Shown: one piece after another, positions 1 to 6,698 of the stretch
How the letters are laid out: each line of letters begins with the position of its first letter
Position numbering within the stretch: the stretch's first letter is position 1
Assembly (NCBI GenBank): GCA_947259425.1
Contig: CAMYMO010000074.1
Span: 1-18,003, forward strand
Direction: 5' to 3'
DNA: 18,003 bases
Source of the DNA: an uncultured Ectothiorhodospiraceae bacterium
Lineage (GTDB): Bacteria > Pseudomonadota > Gammaproteobacteria > UBA6429 > Thiohalophilaceae
Position numbers and translations under genes: made by a program
Notes under the pieces: generated by a model
Databases searched by the model: none
What the model saw: only the letters and a program-made list of their open reading frames with translations
What the model was told of the DNA's origin: nothing

Positions 1-34
1 CCTTGTGAATAACTAGAACAGCGAAATCAAACCA

Positions 35-796
35 ATGAATACATATGCAATCAGGGTGATATATAAATACGAAATGATGCGTGCCTGGGAAACTATTGCC
101 CAGAGTTTTGCGTCTCCGGTTATTTCTACGGTACTTTACTTTGTGGTATTCGGAACTGCGATCGGTTCGCGTATCGAATCAGTCGAAGGGGTGAGCTATG
201 GCGCTTTTATTGTCCCTGGCCTGATGATGTTGGCATTATTGACACAGAGTATTGCCAATGCGTCATTCGGAATTTATTTACCAAAGTTTACCGGCACCAT
301 CTACGAACTTCTATCCGCACCAGTTTCATTTGTTGAAATCGTGATCGGTTATGTCGGCGCAGCGGCGACCAAGTCATTCATCATTGGTTTAATCATTCTG
401 GCGACAGCTGGCCTGTTTGTTCCGTTGCATATCGCCCATCCATGGTGGATGTTGGGCTTTTTGATTCTCACTTGTATTTCGTTCAGTTTGTTTGGATTTA
501 TTATCGGTTTATGGGCCAGTAATTTCGAAAAACTGCAACTCATCCCATTGTTGGTGATCACACCATTAGTATTTCTTGGTGGCAGTTTTTATTCGGTCAG
601 CATGTTACCCCCGGCCTGGCAGACCGTTACATTATTTAACCCAGTGGTGTATTTGATCAGTGGTTTTCGGTGGAGCTTTTTTGAAATATCCGATGTGAGT
701 GTCGGCTTGAGTCTTATCGTGATGCTCGCATTCCTGACTTTCTGTTTGGCTATCATATGGTGGATGTTCAAGACGGGATACCGGTTGAAGCAGTAG
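35..796 (+). CDS. ABC-2 type transporter permease, YadH-like
   Basis: Inner-membrane permease subunit of an ABC exporter. The 253-residue length fits the YadH family (about 256 in E. coli), and the protein resembles E. coli YadH along its whole length, including the IGSRI segment (about residues 44-48), the SYGAFIVPGLMM stretch (about 54-65), the conserved LGGSFYSVSMLPPAW region (about 181-195) and the NPVVYLISGFRW segment near residue 205. About six hydrophobic segments are visible, as expected for an ABC-2 membrane domain. The substrate is unknown. The partner ATPase (YadG-like) would be expected immediately upstream; all three forward frames hit a stop within bases 6-16, so its end may lie there but cannot be shown. 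There is no strong Shine-Dalgarno before the ATG, in keeping with translation from an upstream cistron. The symbol yadH is likely but is withheld because the ATPase is not visible. Confidence 0.9.
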   Translation: MNTYAIRVIYKYEMMRAWETIAQSFASPVISTVLYFVVFGTAIGSRIESVEGVSYGAFIVPGLMMLALLTQSIANASFGIYLPKFTGTIYELLSAPVSFVEIVIGYVGAAATKSFIIGLIILATAGLFVPLHIAHPWWMLGFLILTCISFSLFGFIIGLWASNFEKLQLIPLLVITPLVFLGGSFYSVSMLPPAWQTVTLFNPVVYLISGFRWSFFEISDVSVGLSLIVMLAFLTFCLAIIWWMFKTGYRLKQ

Positions 797-808
797 CGTG
801 TTGTCTTC

Positions 809-843
809 TCTCTAAGTCTCTACCTACTAAGTATCTACCTAAG
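809..843 (+). repeat. Imperfect pyrimidine-rich tandem repeat
   Basis: Three consecutive units end in CTAAG or ACTAAG: TCTCTAAG (809-816), TCTCTACCTACTAAG (817-831) and TATCTACCTAAG (832-843). The octamer TCTACCTA occurs at 819-826 and again at 834-841. It lies in the 94-bp gap between the permease and the TPR gene. The function is unknown; it may be simple slippage. Confidence 0.5.
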
Positions 844-890
844 CCTTGACAATACAACCTTGAATATTAAACCAGGATTGTAAAATATTT

Positions 891-1268
891 ATGAGTACAT
901 CTGAACAAATATTAAAGAATGCCAAAGAATTGCTCGAAGTGGGACAAACCGAAAAAGGGCGTAGGCTTTTGCTTGAACTTCTTAAAGAGGAGCCCAATAA
1001 TACCACCGCATTACTTATGCTTGGTGGTGTCTACTTTTATGAGAAAAAATATACCGAGGCAGAGATGGTTTATGAACGTTTGATTCTTGCTGAGCCTGGT
1101 TCGGGTCTACTCTCGACGGCGTTGTTTAATTCTCTGTGGAAACAGGGGCGTCACGAAGAGGCTGCAGAGGAGATTCGCCGTTTTATATCGGTGGCAGATA
1201 AGGAGCAGGAACGTGAGACCCTGGCGAACTATGCAGAAATAATTAAGACTTTGACGGGTGAAAATTAG
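891..1268 (+). CDS. Small tetratricopeptide-repeat protein
   Basis: A 125-residue, probably cytoplasmic, helical protein with no signal peptide. Three TPR-like helix pairs can be traced at about residues 3-36, 37-70 and 73-107. They include the typical spacing of small and aromatic residues (ALLMLGGVYFYEKKYTEAEMVYERLI, shown here only as the second repeat, with G45, Y48, A57 and Y61 as key positions) and a proline at the repeat boundary. TPR proteins are protein-protein adaptors; no catalytic motif is present and the partner cannot be inferred. The gene sits between the ABC permease and the sixA-like gene on the same strand, 31 bp ahead of the latter, so co-transcription with it is likely. 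The only Shine-Dalgarno-like bases (AGGA at 874-877) lie rather far from the ATG. Confidence 0.8.
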   Translation: MSTSEQILKNAKELLEVGQTEKGRRLLLELLKEEPNNTTALLMLGGVYFYEKKYTEAEMVYERLILAEPGSGLLSTALFNSLWKQGRHEEAAEEIRRFISVADKEQERETLANYAEIIKTLTGEN

Positions 1269-1299
1269 TTATTATGGAATTTAGAATGGGGCATTCGAA

Positions 1300-1761
1300 A
1301 TGAAACTTTATCTCGTACAACACGCTGAGGCTTGTGCTAAGGAAGTTGATCCTAAACGGCCGCTGAGCGATCGAGGCCAAGGCGATATAGAACGTATGGC
1401 CAAATTTCTAAAACACTCAGGTATCCGGGTCGAAAGAGTGATTCACAGTGGTAAGTTACGCGCACGGCAGACGGCTGAATGCTTGGCCGCAGCAATAGCG
1501 CCACAAGTTGAAATCGAGCTCAGTGGCCTGATTGACCCTAATGATAATCCAAAGGCATTTGACTGGCAGAGCCAAAGTTGGAGTCGGGATACACTTATTG
1601 TTGGTCATCTGCCTTTTATGTCTAAATTTATTTCGCACCTGATTGTAGAAGATGAAAATCGACCCATTATAGCTTATCAGCCAGGCAGTGTTGTTTGTCT
1701 GCAACTCATCGAGGAAAAACACTGGCAGATCAACTGGATGATTCGGCCAGATATAATCTAA
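1300..1761 (+). CDS. sixA: SixA-like phosphohistidine phosphatase (histidine phosphatase superfamily)
   Basis: A 153-residue protein of the histidine phosphatase (phosphoglycerate-mutase-like) superfamily. SixA removes phosphate from histidine residues of phosphotransfer proteins; in E. coli the described targets are the HPt domain of ArcB and the nitrogen PTS. The catalytic His8 lies in an N-terminal VQHAEA motif, and Arg54 (in KLRARQT) and His103 (in VGHLP) occupy the other conserved pocket positions. Length and order of motifs match E. coli SixA (161 aa). The usual Arg-His-Gly is here Gln-His-Ala, so one phosphate-binding arginine is missing; I recall Gln-His-Gly relatives, so this may be a subfamily trait. 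A GGGG stretch at 1288-1291 is a plausible ribosome site. The true substrate is unknown. Confidence 0.8.
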   Translation: MKLYLVQHAEACAKEVDPKRPLSDRGQGDIERMAKFLKHSGIRVERVIHSGKLRARQTAECLAAAIAPQVEIELSGLIDPNDNPKAFDWQSQSWSRDTLIVGHLPFMSKFISHLIVEDENRPIIAYQPGSVVCLQLIEEKHWQINWMIRPDII

Positions 1762-1827
1762 TTTCGTTAAGAATCGTATTGTCATAAAATCAAGAAAATC
1801 TTACTCGCATAAATTAAGTAGAAAAAA

Positions 1828-1836
1828 TGTTAGACT
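1828..1836 (+). promoter_or_regulatory. Extended -10 element immediately upstream of roxA
   Basis: TG-T-TAGACT matches the extended -10 pattern TGn-TATAAT and ends 9 nt before the roxA ATG. Transcription would start at or within about 3 nt of the start codon. No Shine-Dalgarno lies at a useful distance (AGG is only 2 nt from the ATG) and no good -35 is seen at 17 bp. This is inferred from sequence only. Confidence 0.35.
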
Positions 1837-1845
1837 ATTCAGGCT

Positions 1846-3060
1846 ATGAAAAACCATGAACACATCCTTGGCGACGTTCCTCTGTCAACCTTTTTACAGG
1901 AATACTGGCAACAAAAGCCGCTATTGATTCGTGGGGCGATCAAACATTACTCATCCCCCATTAGTGCTGACGAAATGGCTGGTTTCGCTTGTGAACCTGA
2001 TGTTGAATCGAGAATCATCCTGGAACGTGACGGTGACATTCAGTGGCAGTGTCAACATGGTCCATTTGAAGAGAAAGTATTTTCGACATTACCAGAGTCA
2101 CATTGGACCCTATTAGTACAATCCTGCAATCTTTACGTCGCTGAGCTTGCGCAATTACTAGAACAATTTCGGTTTATGCCCAATTGGCGTGTTGACGATG
2201 TGATGGTCAGTTATGCCGCGCCAGGCGGCTCGGTCGGACCGCATACTGATAACTACGATGTGTTTTTACTACAAGCACAGGGTAAACGTCATTGGAGTAT
2301 CTCGACACAGACATTTACTGAGTCGGATTTTATCCCCAATCTTGATCTTAAGATTTTAAAATCTTTTGTTGCAGACCAAAGCTGGGTACTTGAAGCGGGG
2401 GATATGTTGTATCTTCCTCCTGGTGTAGCCCATCATGGGGTCGCTGATGATGATGCAAATGATGATTGTATTACCCTATCCATTGGCTTTCGTGCGCCTA
2501 ATATAGCTGAACTCAGTACAGCCTTATTGGATGAAGTGTTGATACAACAGACAATTGACACGACATCATTTTATCAGGACCCGCATTTACCCTTACAGGA
2601 AAATCCCGGTGAAATAAGCGCGGCAGCATTAGAAAAAATTAATAAAATGGTTCAGCAAGCCATAGATAGTGGAATTCAAGCTGGTGATTGGTTTGGGAAA
2701 TATATTACAAATACGACCAGCGAACAGCCGTTTGTTTTGTCTGAGATAACACCACAACAATGTCGGCAACGAATATTTGATGGGCAACAACTGGTGCGAA
2801 ATGAATCATCGAAATTCGCTTTTTTCTTAAGTGAACACAACGATGCGGAAAAAATCATACATTTTTATTGTTGTGGCCAGGTCGAATTCTATCCATATCA
2901 ATTATATGAAATCGTCAGGCTTGTTTGTAATCATCGTTATCCAGCTAAAGACTTACTAATTAGTGCTCTGGCCAATACGGAAGCGCAACTATTTTTAGCT
3001 AATTTGATTAATCAGGGGCATTTATATTTCGAATCTGATTTGAGTGAAGACGATTATTAA
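1846..3060 (+). CDS. roxA: 50S ribosomal protein L16 arginine 3-hydroxylase (JmjC/cupin 2-oxoglutarate oxygenase)
   Basis: Homologue of E. coli YcfD/RoxA, which uses Fe(II), 2-oxoglutarate and O2 to hydroxylate an arginine of ribosomal protein L16 in the cytoplasm. The 404-residue protein aligns by eye with the E. coli enzyme (373 aa). Seen directly: the N-terminal EYWQQKPLLIRGA segment, the Fe-binding His133-Thr-Asp135 pair in VGPHTDNYDVFLLQ, Arg148 at the 2-oxoglutarate-binding position, and the distal His196 in LPPGVAHHG. The JmjC domain covers about residues 85-220, followed by the helical dimerisation region and a C-terminal winged-helix-like domain. The gene is followed without a gap by a GNAT gene. 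It is probably transcribed from its own promoter just before the ATG. The family call is secure; the exact target residue is inferred from E. coli. Confidence 0.93.
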   Translation: MKNHEHILGDVPLSTFLQEYWQQKPLLIRGAIKHYSSPISADEMAGFACEPDVESRIILERDGDIQWQCQHGPFEEKVFSTLPESHWTLLVQSCNLYVAELAQLLEQFRFMPNWRVDDVMVSYAAPGGSVGPHTDNYDVFLLQAQGKRHWSISTQTFTESDFIPNLDLKILKSFVADQSWVLEAGDMLYLPPGVAHHGVADDDANDDCITLSIGFRAPNIAELSTALLDEVLIQQTIDTTSFYQDPHLPLQENPGEISAAALEKINKMVQQAIDSGIQAGDWFGKYITNTTSEQPFVLSEITPQQCRQRIFDGQQLVRNESSKFAFFLSEHNDAEKIIHFYCCGQVEFYPYQLYEIVRLVCNHRYPAKDLLISALANTEAQLFLANLINQGHLYFESDLSEDDY

Positions 3061-3061
3061 A

Positions 3062-3487
3062 ATGAATATTCAAATTAGCGAAGTCGATTGGTCGGAACAA
3101 CAAGAGGCACTGAGTGAGATTCGTCGCAAGGTCTTCATTGAAGAACAACATGTGCCTAAAGATCTTGAATGGGATGGCCTGGATATTAAATGTCGTCATG
3201 TGCTTGCCTATGACCGCACGTTTGAAAAGTCAGTAGGTACTGGACGCTTAGTGACCGACGGACAAATTGGCAGAATGGCGATACTTAAAGAATATCGCCG
3301 ATATGGTATCGGTCATAAAATCCTGGAAAAATTAATCGAGCTTGCCATTAGTGACGGCCATGCGAAAGTGTATTTGCATGCGCAACTCTATGTTGTGGAG
3401 TTTTATCAACAGGCTAATTTTAATGTTTGTGGCGAAGTGTTCATGGATGCAGGCATTCCCCATGTTAAAATGACATTGAAACTGTAG
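3062..3487 (+). CDS. GNAT-family N-acetyltransferase, YjcF-like
   Basis: A 141-residue acyl-CoA N-acyltransferase. The N-terminal RRKVFIEEQHVPKDLEWDGLD block (about residues 21-41, key residues R21, F25, E28, Q29, V31 and D38) is typical of the YjcF/ElaA-like branch. The acetyl-CoA pyrophosphate loop is in RMAILKEYRRYGIGHKIL (R-R-Y-G-I-G core), followed by HAQLYVVEFYQQANF, the usual C-terminal GNAT motif. The ATG at 3062 lies 1 nt after the roxA stop; an in-frame GTG at 3044 would add six residues inside roxA, but GAAGA at 3046-3050 is better placed for the ATG. The two genes are therefore almost certainly translated together. The substrate is unknown. Confidence 0.87.
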   Translation: MNIQISEVDWSEQQEALSEIRRKVFIEEQHVPKDLEWDGLDIKCRHVLAYDRTFEKSVGTGRLVTDGQIGRMAILKEYRRYGIGHKILEKLIELAISDGHAKVYLHAQLYVVEFYQQANFNVCGEVFMDAGIPHVKMTLKL

Positions 3488-3563
3488 AACCAGGCTCGGT
3501 AAAAGACGACTTTGCTGCGTAGCGACACCATACTATATAGAATACACACGGAATGGAATTGGG

Positions 3564-3725
3564 GTGAAACTTAACAAAGATGAACTGCGTGACTGGATTA
3601 CCGGCGCTGAGACTCTGAAGGGAATATTGCCGGCAAGTGTGATGAGTCTAAAACAAGGTTATCGAAAATTGACGGATGAAGATCTCAATGCCTTGATTCT
3701 GTATTTGCAAAGATTAGCCAGATAA
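3564..3725 (+). pseudogene. C-terminal remnant of a class I c-type cytochrome
   Basis: A 53-codon reading frame opening at a GTG encodes a segment like the C-terminal half of cytochrome c domains: an LNKDELRDWITGAETLKG helix region, then a loop where the Met-Pro axial-ligand motif normally sits (LPASVMSLKQGY here), then LTDEDLNALILYLQRLAR, the standard last helix with its Tyr-Leu. The heme-binding CxxCH and the N-terminal half are absent. The frame stays open upstream into the GNAT gene but shows no CxxCH there. It fills most of the 384-bp gap between the GNAT gene and yajD. I infer a decayed or truncated gene; a small functional protein is possible but no clear ribosome site is seen. The rest of this gap (3726-3871) is AT-rich and probably holds the yajD promoter. 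Confidence 0.5.
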
Positions 3726-3871
3726 TCACAAAACGAATAGGGATCTACTAAAGTGTTGATAATGTGATCTGATTATGACAATGAAGTTTTTACTGTTTTA
3801 TTATTTGTTTTCTGTTTATGTAAGTATGTATAAGGAATGGAAATTGACTTAAATAGTATCTGGAGATCGAT

Positions 3872-4234
3872 ATGACTAATACAGGTGATGATAAATTAAA
3901 TAAGGTGGTTGCTGAAGCGCGGCGGGCTCAAGATGAGCGTGATCAAACCTACCGTGGCCGGGCTTTAAAGATGTATCCACATATTTGCGGTCGCTGTGGC
4001 CGCGAGTTTAGTGGTAAAAATCTATCGGAATTAACGGTGCATCATCGCGATCATAATCACGATAACAATCCTCCTGATGGGAGTAATTGGGAATTATTAT
4101 GTTTGTATTGCCATGATAATGAACATCAACGCCAATTAGAGGCCGAGCAGGGACGTTCAGATAGTAAAAATAATACTCCATCTGCTACTCACAATCCATT
4201 TGCGGATTTGAAATCTATGCTGGAAAAAAAGTAA
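3872..4234 (+). CDS. yajD: HNH nuclease family protein YajD
   Basis: A 120-residue cytoplasmic protein closely similar to E. coli YajD (115 aa), with the same block order. Two zinc-binding CxxC knuckles are visible (Cys39/Cys42 in CGRC and Cys77/Cys80 in CLYC) framing the HNH core: His57-His58 in TVHHRDHNHDNN, the DGSNWELL segment at about 69-76, and His81. The conserved tail HNPFADLKSMLEKK matches the E. coli NPFADLK ending. HNH folds cut nucleic acids, but the biological role of YajD is not established. A GGAG at 3862-3865, 6 nt before the ATG, supports this start. The gene appears monocistronic and converges on the Spy-like gene; it follows a cytochrome remnant, so the region upstream has been rearranged. 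Confidence 0.93.
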   Translation: MTNTGDDKLNKVVAEARRAQDERDQTYRGRALKMYPHICGRCGREFSGKNLSELTVHHRDHNHDNNPPDGSNWELLCLYCHDNEHQRQLEAEQGRSDSKNNTPSATHNPFADLKSMLEKK

Positions 4235-4334
4235 ATAATAATCGAGATTGTAGGATTTCAGGAATGCATGAGTTAGCTCAATATCAAAATTAGCTAAACT
4301 CAAATAAGAATTTTTAAAGTGTATATGAGGTATT

Positions 4335-4369
4335 AACCTGAATTATTTATAAAAATAATCCAGGTTTTT
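4335..4369 (+). terminator. Rho-independent terminator after yajD
   Basis: The arms AACCTGAATTATT (4335-4347) and AATAATCCAGGTT (4354-4366) pair at 12 of 13 positions around a 6-nt loop, and the right arm runs into five Ts (4365-4369). It lies between the convergent yajD and Spy-like genes and could serve both, although the T tract favours the + strand. Confidence 0.75.
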
Positions 4370-4396
4370 ATACCTGTCCGATTCAAATTAATGATT

Positions 4397-4888
4397 TTAT
4401 GGGCCTTTGCGTTTTTTGCAATAAGTCGCTTTGTTCTTTACATATTCATCAAATTTTACACGTTGTTCCGTGTTTAACATCTTTCGGACTTTGATCTTAT
4501 GATCGACTTTCAGGTGCATTTTTTTACCCTTTATTTTTAACATTGCGTCGATTTGTTTATCAATGGCGCCCTGATTTGGCGAGTCGCTGGTAATTAATTT
4601 GGCTAAATCCATCTTGGCCGATTTCATTTCTTTTTTAAGCTTGTACTTTTCCTGATAATAAGTTTCTTTGATACTATCATATTGTTTACGCTGCTCATCG
4701 CTAAGGCTGGATTTCCATTCGGCCGCTCCATGATGGTACCCGCCATAACCTTTGTGGCGATCGCATTGTTTACCATCATAACCTTCTTTCTTCATCTGGC
4801 CATGCTCGTCAGCGAGCGCCACCGTCGTCAGGCCGATACCGCCACTCATTAATGCGCCTGCTAATATTGTCGTCATTAGGTAATTCAT
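4397..4888 (-). CDS. Spy/CpxP/ZraP-like periplasmic protein (LTXXQ family)
   Basis: A 163-residue secreted protein. Residues 1-26 form a signal peptide ending VALA before DEHG. The mature part has a Gly/His-rich stretch with His45, His52 and His53, then long amphipathic charged helices. Two motifs of the LTXXQ type can be seen: LSDEQRKQYD (about 62-71) and LNTEQRVKFD near residue 140. Spy and CpxP are periplasmic chaperones or stress sensors, and ZraP-like relatives bind metals; the His-rich N-terminus leaves metal binding possible, but this is inference. The start is supported by AGAGGA 7 nt before the ATG on the minus strand. It is transcribed divergently from arfB, and a perfect short palindrome lies upstream. 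Confidence 0.8.
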   Translation of the reverse strand: MNYLMTTILAGALMSGGIGLTTVALADEHGQMKKEGYDGKQCDRHKGYGGYHHGAAEWKSSLSDEQRKQYDSIKETYYQEKYKLKKEMKSAKMDLAKLITSDSPNQGAIDKQIDAMLKIKGKKMHLKVDHKIKVRKMLNTEQRVKFDEYVKNKATYCKKRKGP

Positions 4889-4941
4889 TCGTGATTCCTC
4901 TTATAAAATATAAATCTGTCTATTTGATGTTATTCAGGCTA

Positions 4942-4954
4942 ACAGGTTCCCTGT
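4942..4954. promoter_or_regulatory. Palindrome upstream of the Spy-like gene
   Basis: ACAGG-TTC-CCTGT is a perfect 5-bp inverted repeat with a 3-nt centre. On the minus strand it sits upstream of a possible -10 TATATT (4912-4907), with its centre about 48 nt before the inferred start of transcription, a location usual for activator sites. I do not recognise it as a known regulator box; in particular it is not a CpxR-type repeat. Confidence 0.3.
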
Positions 4955-5048
4955 GAGTACCCGATAACACAAAAAAATGAAAAATTATGGTGATACCGCT
5001 ATTCAGCTAAGGTTAACACCTATTCAAATTGTCAGGTATTTTGGACCG

Positions 5049-5078
5049 TTGCCCTGCGTTGGAATACTATTAGATAAT
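5049..5078 (+). promoter_or_regulatory. Candidate sigma-70 promoter for arfB
   Basis: TTGCCC (5049-5054), an 18-bp spacer and GATAAT (5073-5078). The -10 matches at 5 of 6 positions and the -35 at 4 of 6. The predicted start would give a leader of about 28 nt before the arfB ATG. Confidence 0.35.
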
Positions 5079-5112
5079 CTTCTTTTAATTTAGGCGGTAG
5101 GGTTTTAAACCG

Positions 5113-5535
5113 ATGTTTCGTATCTCCAGCAAGATTGAGATCCCGGATGAGGAAATCGAACTCAGTGCGATCCGTGCCCAAGGCGCAGGTGGACAAAATG
5201 TCAACAAAGTTTCCTCGGCCATCCACCTCCGTTTTGATATTCGCGCATCCAGCTTACCTGAAGATTATAAACAGCGTTTATTAAGCCTTTCCGATCAACG
5301 CATTACTAAGGAAGGAGTGGTGATTATTAAGGCACAGAAGTATCGTAGCCAGGAAAAAAATCGCGAGGAGGCATTACAACGTCTGAAAACACTCATTCAC
5401 GCTGTTTCAGTGACCCAAAAGCGCCGTAAGCCCACCAAACCGACCCGGAACTCGAAGCAAAAACGACTCGAACAGAAAACTCGTCGTGGCAAGGTTAAAG
5501 CGTCTCGTGGTAAGGTTACGGATTATAATGGATAA
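5113..5535 (+). CDS. arfB: Alternative ribosome-rescue factor B (peptidyl-tRNA hydrolase ArfB/YaeJ)
   Basis: A 140-residue protein, the same length as E. coli ArfB. It has the release-factor catalytic loop RAQGAGGQNVNKVSSA with Gly26-Gly27-Gln28 at the same positions as in E. coli, followed by IHLRFDIRASSLPEDYK, which is nearly identical to E. coli. The C-terminal third (about 100-135) is very basic (RRKPTKPTRNSKQKR and on), the tail that enters the empty mRNA channel of stalled ribosomes. It hydrolyses peptidyl-tRNA on non-stop complexes in the cytoplasm. Only a weak AGGG lies upstream of the ATG, but the start is fixed by alignment. An unrecognised membrane protein gene follows 28 bp downstream on the same strand. 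Confidence 0.95.
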   Translation: MFRISSKIEIPDEEIELSAIRAQGAGGQNVNKVSSAIHLRFDIRASSLPEDYKQRLLSLSDQRITKEGVVIIKAQKYRSQEKNREEALQRLKTLIHAVSVTQKRRKPTKPTRNSKQKRLEQKTRRGKVKASRGKVTDYNG

Positions 5536-5563
5536 AACTTAGCAGTATGGAGTATTCAATAGA

Positions 5564-5965
5564 ATGATTACCTATTTTTATTGGGCAATGGTAATTGCCG
5601 TGGCGATGGGATTTCTGTTTTTGCTTGGCCGTATCGAAAAATGGAAGATTGGTTTAATTGGGACGGTTGTGATTCTGGTCATTGGTTGGGGGGCTTATTT
5701 TTTCCATTTCCAGCAGGTCTTTGTTAAACGATATGGAGGAGTCATGTCGATAACCGTTCCTGATGGCCAGCTGCATGTTGCCGCAACCTGGAAAGACGAT
5801 AATCTCTGGATTGAGAATTACGATCCACAAACTAATACCTGTCATTTTAACGAATATTCTAAAGGAAACCTGCTGCAAGGAAAGGTAACAATTAAAAACT
5901 GTAATCCATTGCTGCCAAGACAAACTGTTCCCACTGCCTCCAAACCTGAGTCTTTAGTGCAGTAG
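5564..5965 (+). CDS. Unrecognised protein with two N-terminal membrane segments
   Basis: A 133-residue protein of unknown function. Two hydrophobic segments are evident at about residues 5-22 and 29-47, joined by a short loop containing RIEKWK. The remainder is a soluble domain of about 85 residues with a beta-rich look: the ITVPDGQLHVAATWKDDNLW stretch (63-82), then ENYDPQTNTCHFNEY, and KVTIKNCNP. Its only cysteines, Cys93 and Cys113, are both in this domain and could form a disulfide if it faces the periplasm. GGAG at 5549-5552 lies 11 nt before the ATG. It follows arfB by 28 bp and precedes the sox genes by 275 bp. I assign no family. Confidence 0.75.
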   Translation: MITYFYWAMVIAVAMGFLFLLGRIEKWKIGLIGTVVILVIGWGAYFFHFQQVFVKRYGGVMSITVPDGQLHVAATWKDDNLWIENYDPQTNTCHFNEYSKGNLLQGKVTIKNCNPLLPRQTVPTASKPESLVQ

Positions 5966-6191
5966 AAATGTATTTAAAATCAAAGTTAGAAGCGTGTTCT
6001 CATCTCTAGACCTATTTTTTGATATTAATTGCACTAAACTTGATCAGTATCATTTAATCTATACTTTTTATGCGCTAGATTATTGTTAGCTATATGTTGC
6101 CTTGCTGCCACTTACTGAAGGTGTGGTATATAGGATTAAATAAACTATAATCAAATTACAGCACGGTAAAATTTATCCTATTCAAGGAGTA

Positions 6192-6224
6192 ATGATCAAA
6201 AAAGCGAGCAAAACAGGTAGATAA
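6192..6224 (+). other. Possible 10-codon leader ORF ahead of soxX
   Basis: An ATG at 6192 opens a 10-codon frame (MIKKASKTGR) ending in TAA at 6222-6224, 16 nt before the soxX GTG. AAGGAG (6184-6189) precedes it, but with only 2 nt of spacing, which is poor for initiation. It lies in the soxX leader downstream of a TATAAT at 6146-6151 that has no good -35. It could be a leader peptide or chance. Confidence 0.2.
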
Positions 6225-6240
6225 TACAAGGAGATATAAC

Positions 6241-6603
6241 GTGTATAGATGGCAGGCTAAGAAAGCTTTACAAGCTTTGGTTCTGATATTGTTATGTAGC
6301 CTGGTTTCAATACCTGTAGTTTCGGTTGAACAACCTAAAACACCGTTAGCACAAGGCAAAGCAATGACATTAAAATTATGTCAAGCATGCCATGAATTTA
6401 AAGGTGCTAGTCAGGCTGGCACAGTCGGCCCGCCATTTATTCAGATGTCGCAACGTTTTCCACAACGTGATCGTATACGAGCCATTATTTACGACCCACA
6501 AAAAGCTATCAAACCACACACCATGATGCCTCCGTTTGGACGGCATGGTTTTTTGGATAAGAAAGATATCGAGTTGGTTATTGATTTTTTATACACATTG
6601 TAA
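6241..6603 (+). CDS. soxX: Thiosulfate oxidation cytochrome c subunit SoxX
   Basis: A 120-residue periplasmic monoheme cytochrome c. With SoxA it attaches thiosulfate oxidatively to the cysteine of the carrier SoxYZ, the first step of the Sox pathway. Residues 8-29 are a hydrophobic export signal. The heme motif is Cys47-Gln-Ala-Cys50-His51, and the sixth ligand is expected to be Met96 in HTMMPPFGRHGFL, a block characteristic of SoxX. The GTG start is well supported by AAGGAGA at 6228-6234 with 6-nt spacing. It is followed by soxA (95-bp gap) and soxK on the same strand. The first ten bases of the coding region, GTGTATAGAT, are identical to those of soxA. There is no soxB beside it. Confidence 0.92.
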   Translation: MYRWQAKKALQALVLILLCSLVSIPVVSVEQPKTPLAQGKAMTLKLCQACHEFKGASQAGTVGPPFIQMSQRFPQRDRIRAIIYDPQKAIKPHTMMPPFGRHGFLDKKDIELVIDFLYTL

Positions 6604-6698
6604 TGACTGCTTGCAGCTTCAGATCGCAACATTAAAGTTAACGTGCATTACTTTACAGAAGATTTTCAAAAATAATAAAACTTAGAGAGGACAGGAGC

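Noticed and set aside
846..851. Perfect TTGACA -35 hexamer before the TPR gene
   Set aside because: No acceptable -10 lies 16-18 bp downstream; the next candidates (TATTAA at 13 bp, TAAAAT at 29 bp) are at the wrong distance.
3044..3064. GTG at 3044 as the GNAT start
   Set aside because: It would add six residues encoded within roxA, has no ribosome site, and the ATG at 3062 fits both the family N-terminus and a GAAGA site.
5032..5226. Minus-strand 64-codon ORF opposite the arfB start
   Set aside because: It overlaps the conserved GGQ region of arfB in antisense and has no recognisable protein features; it is a shadow of arfB.
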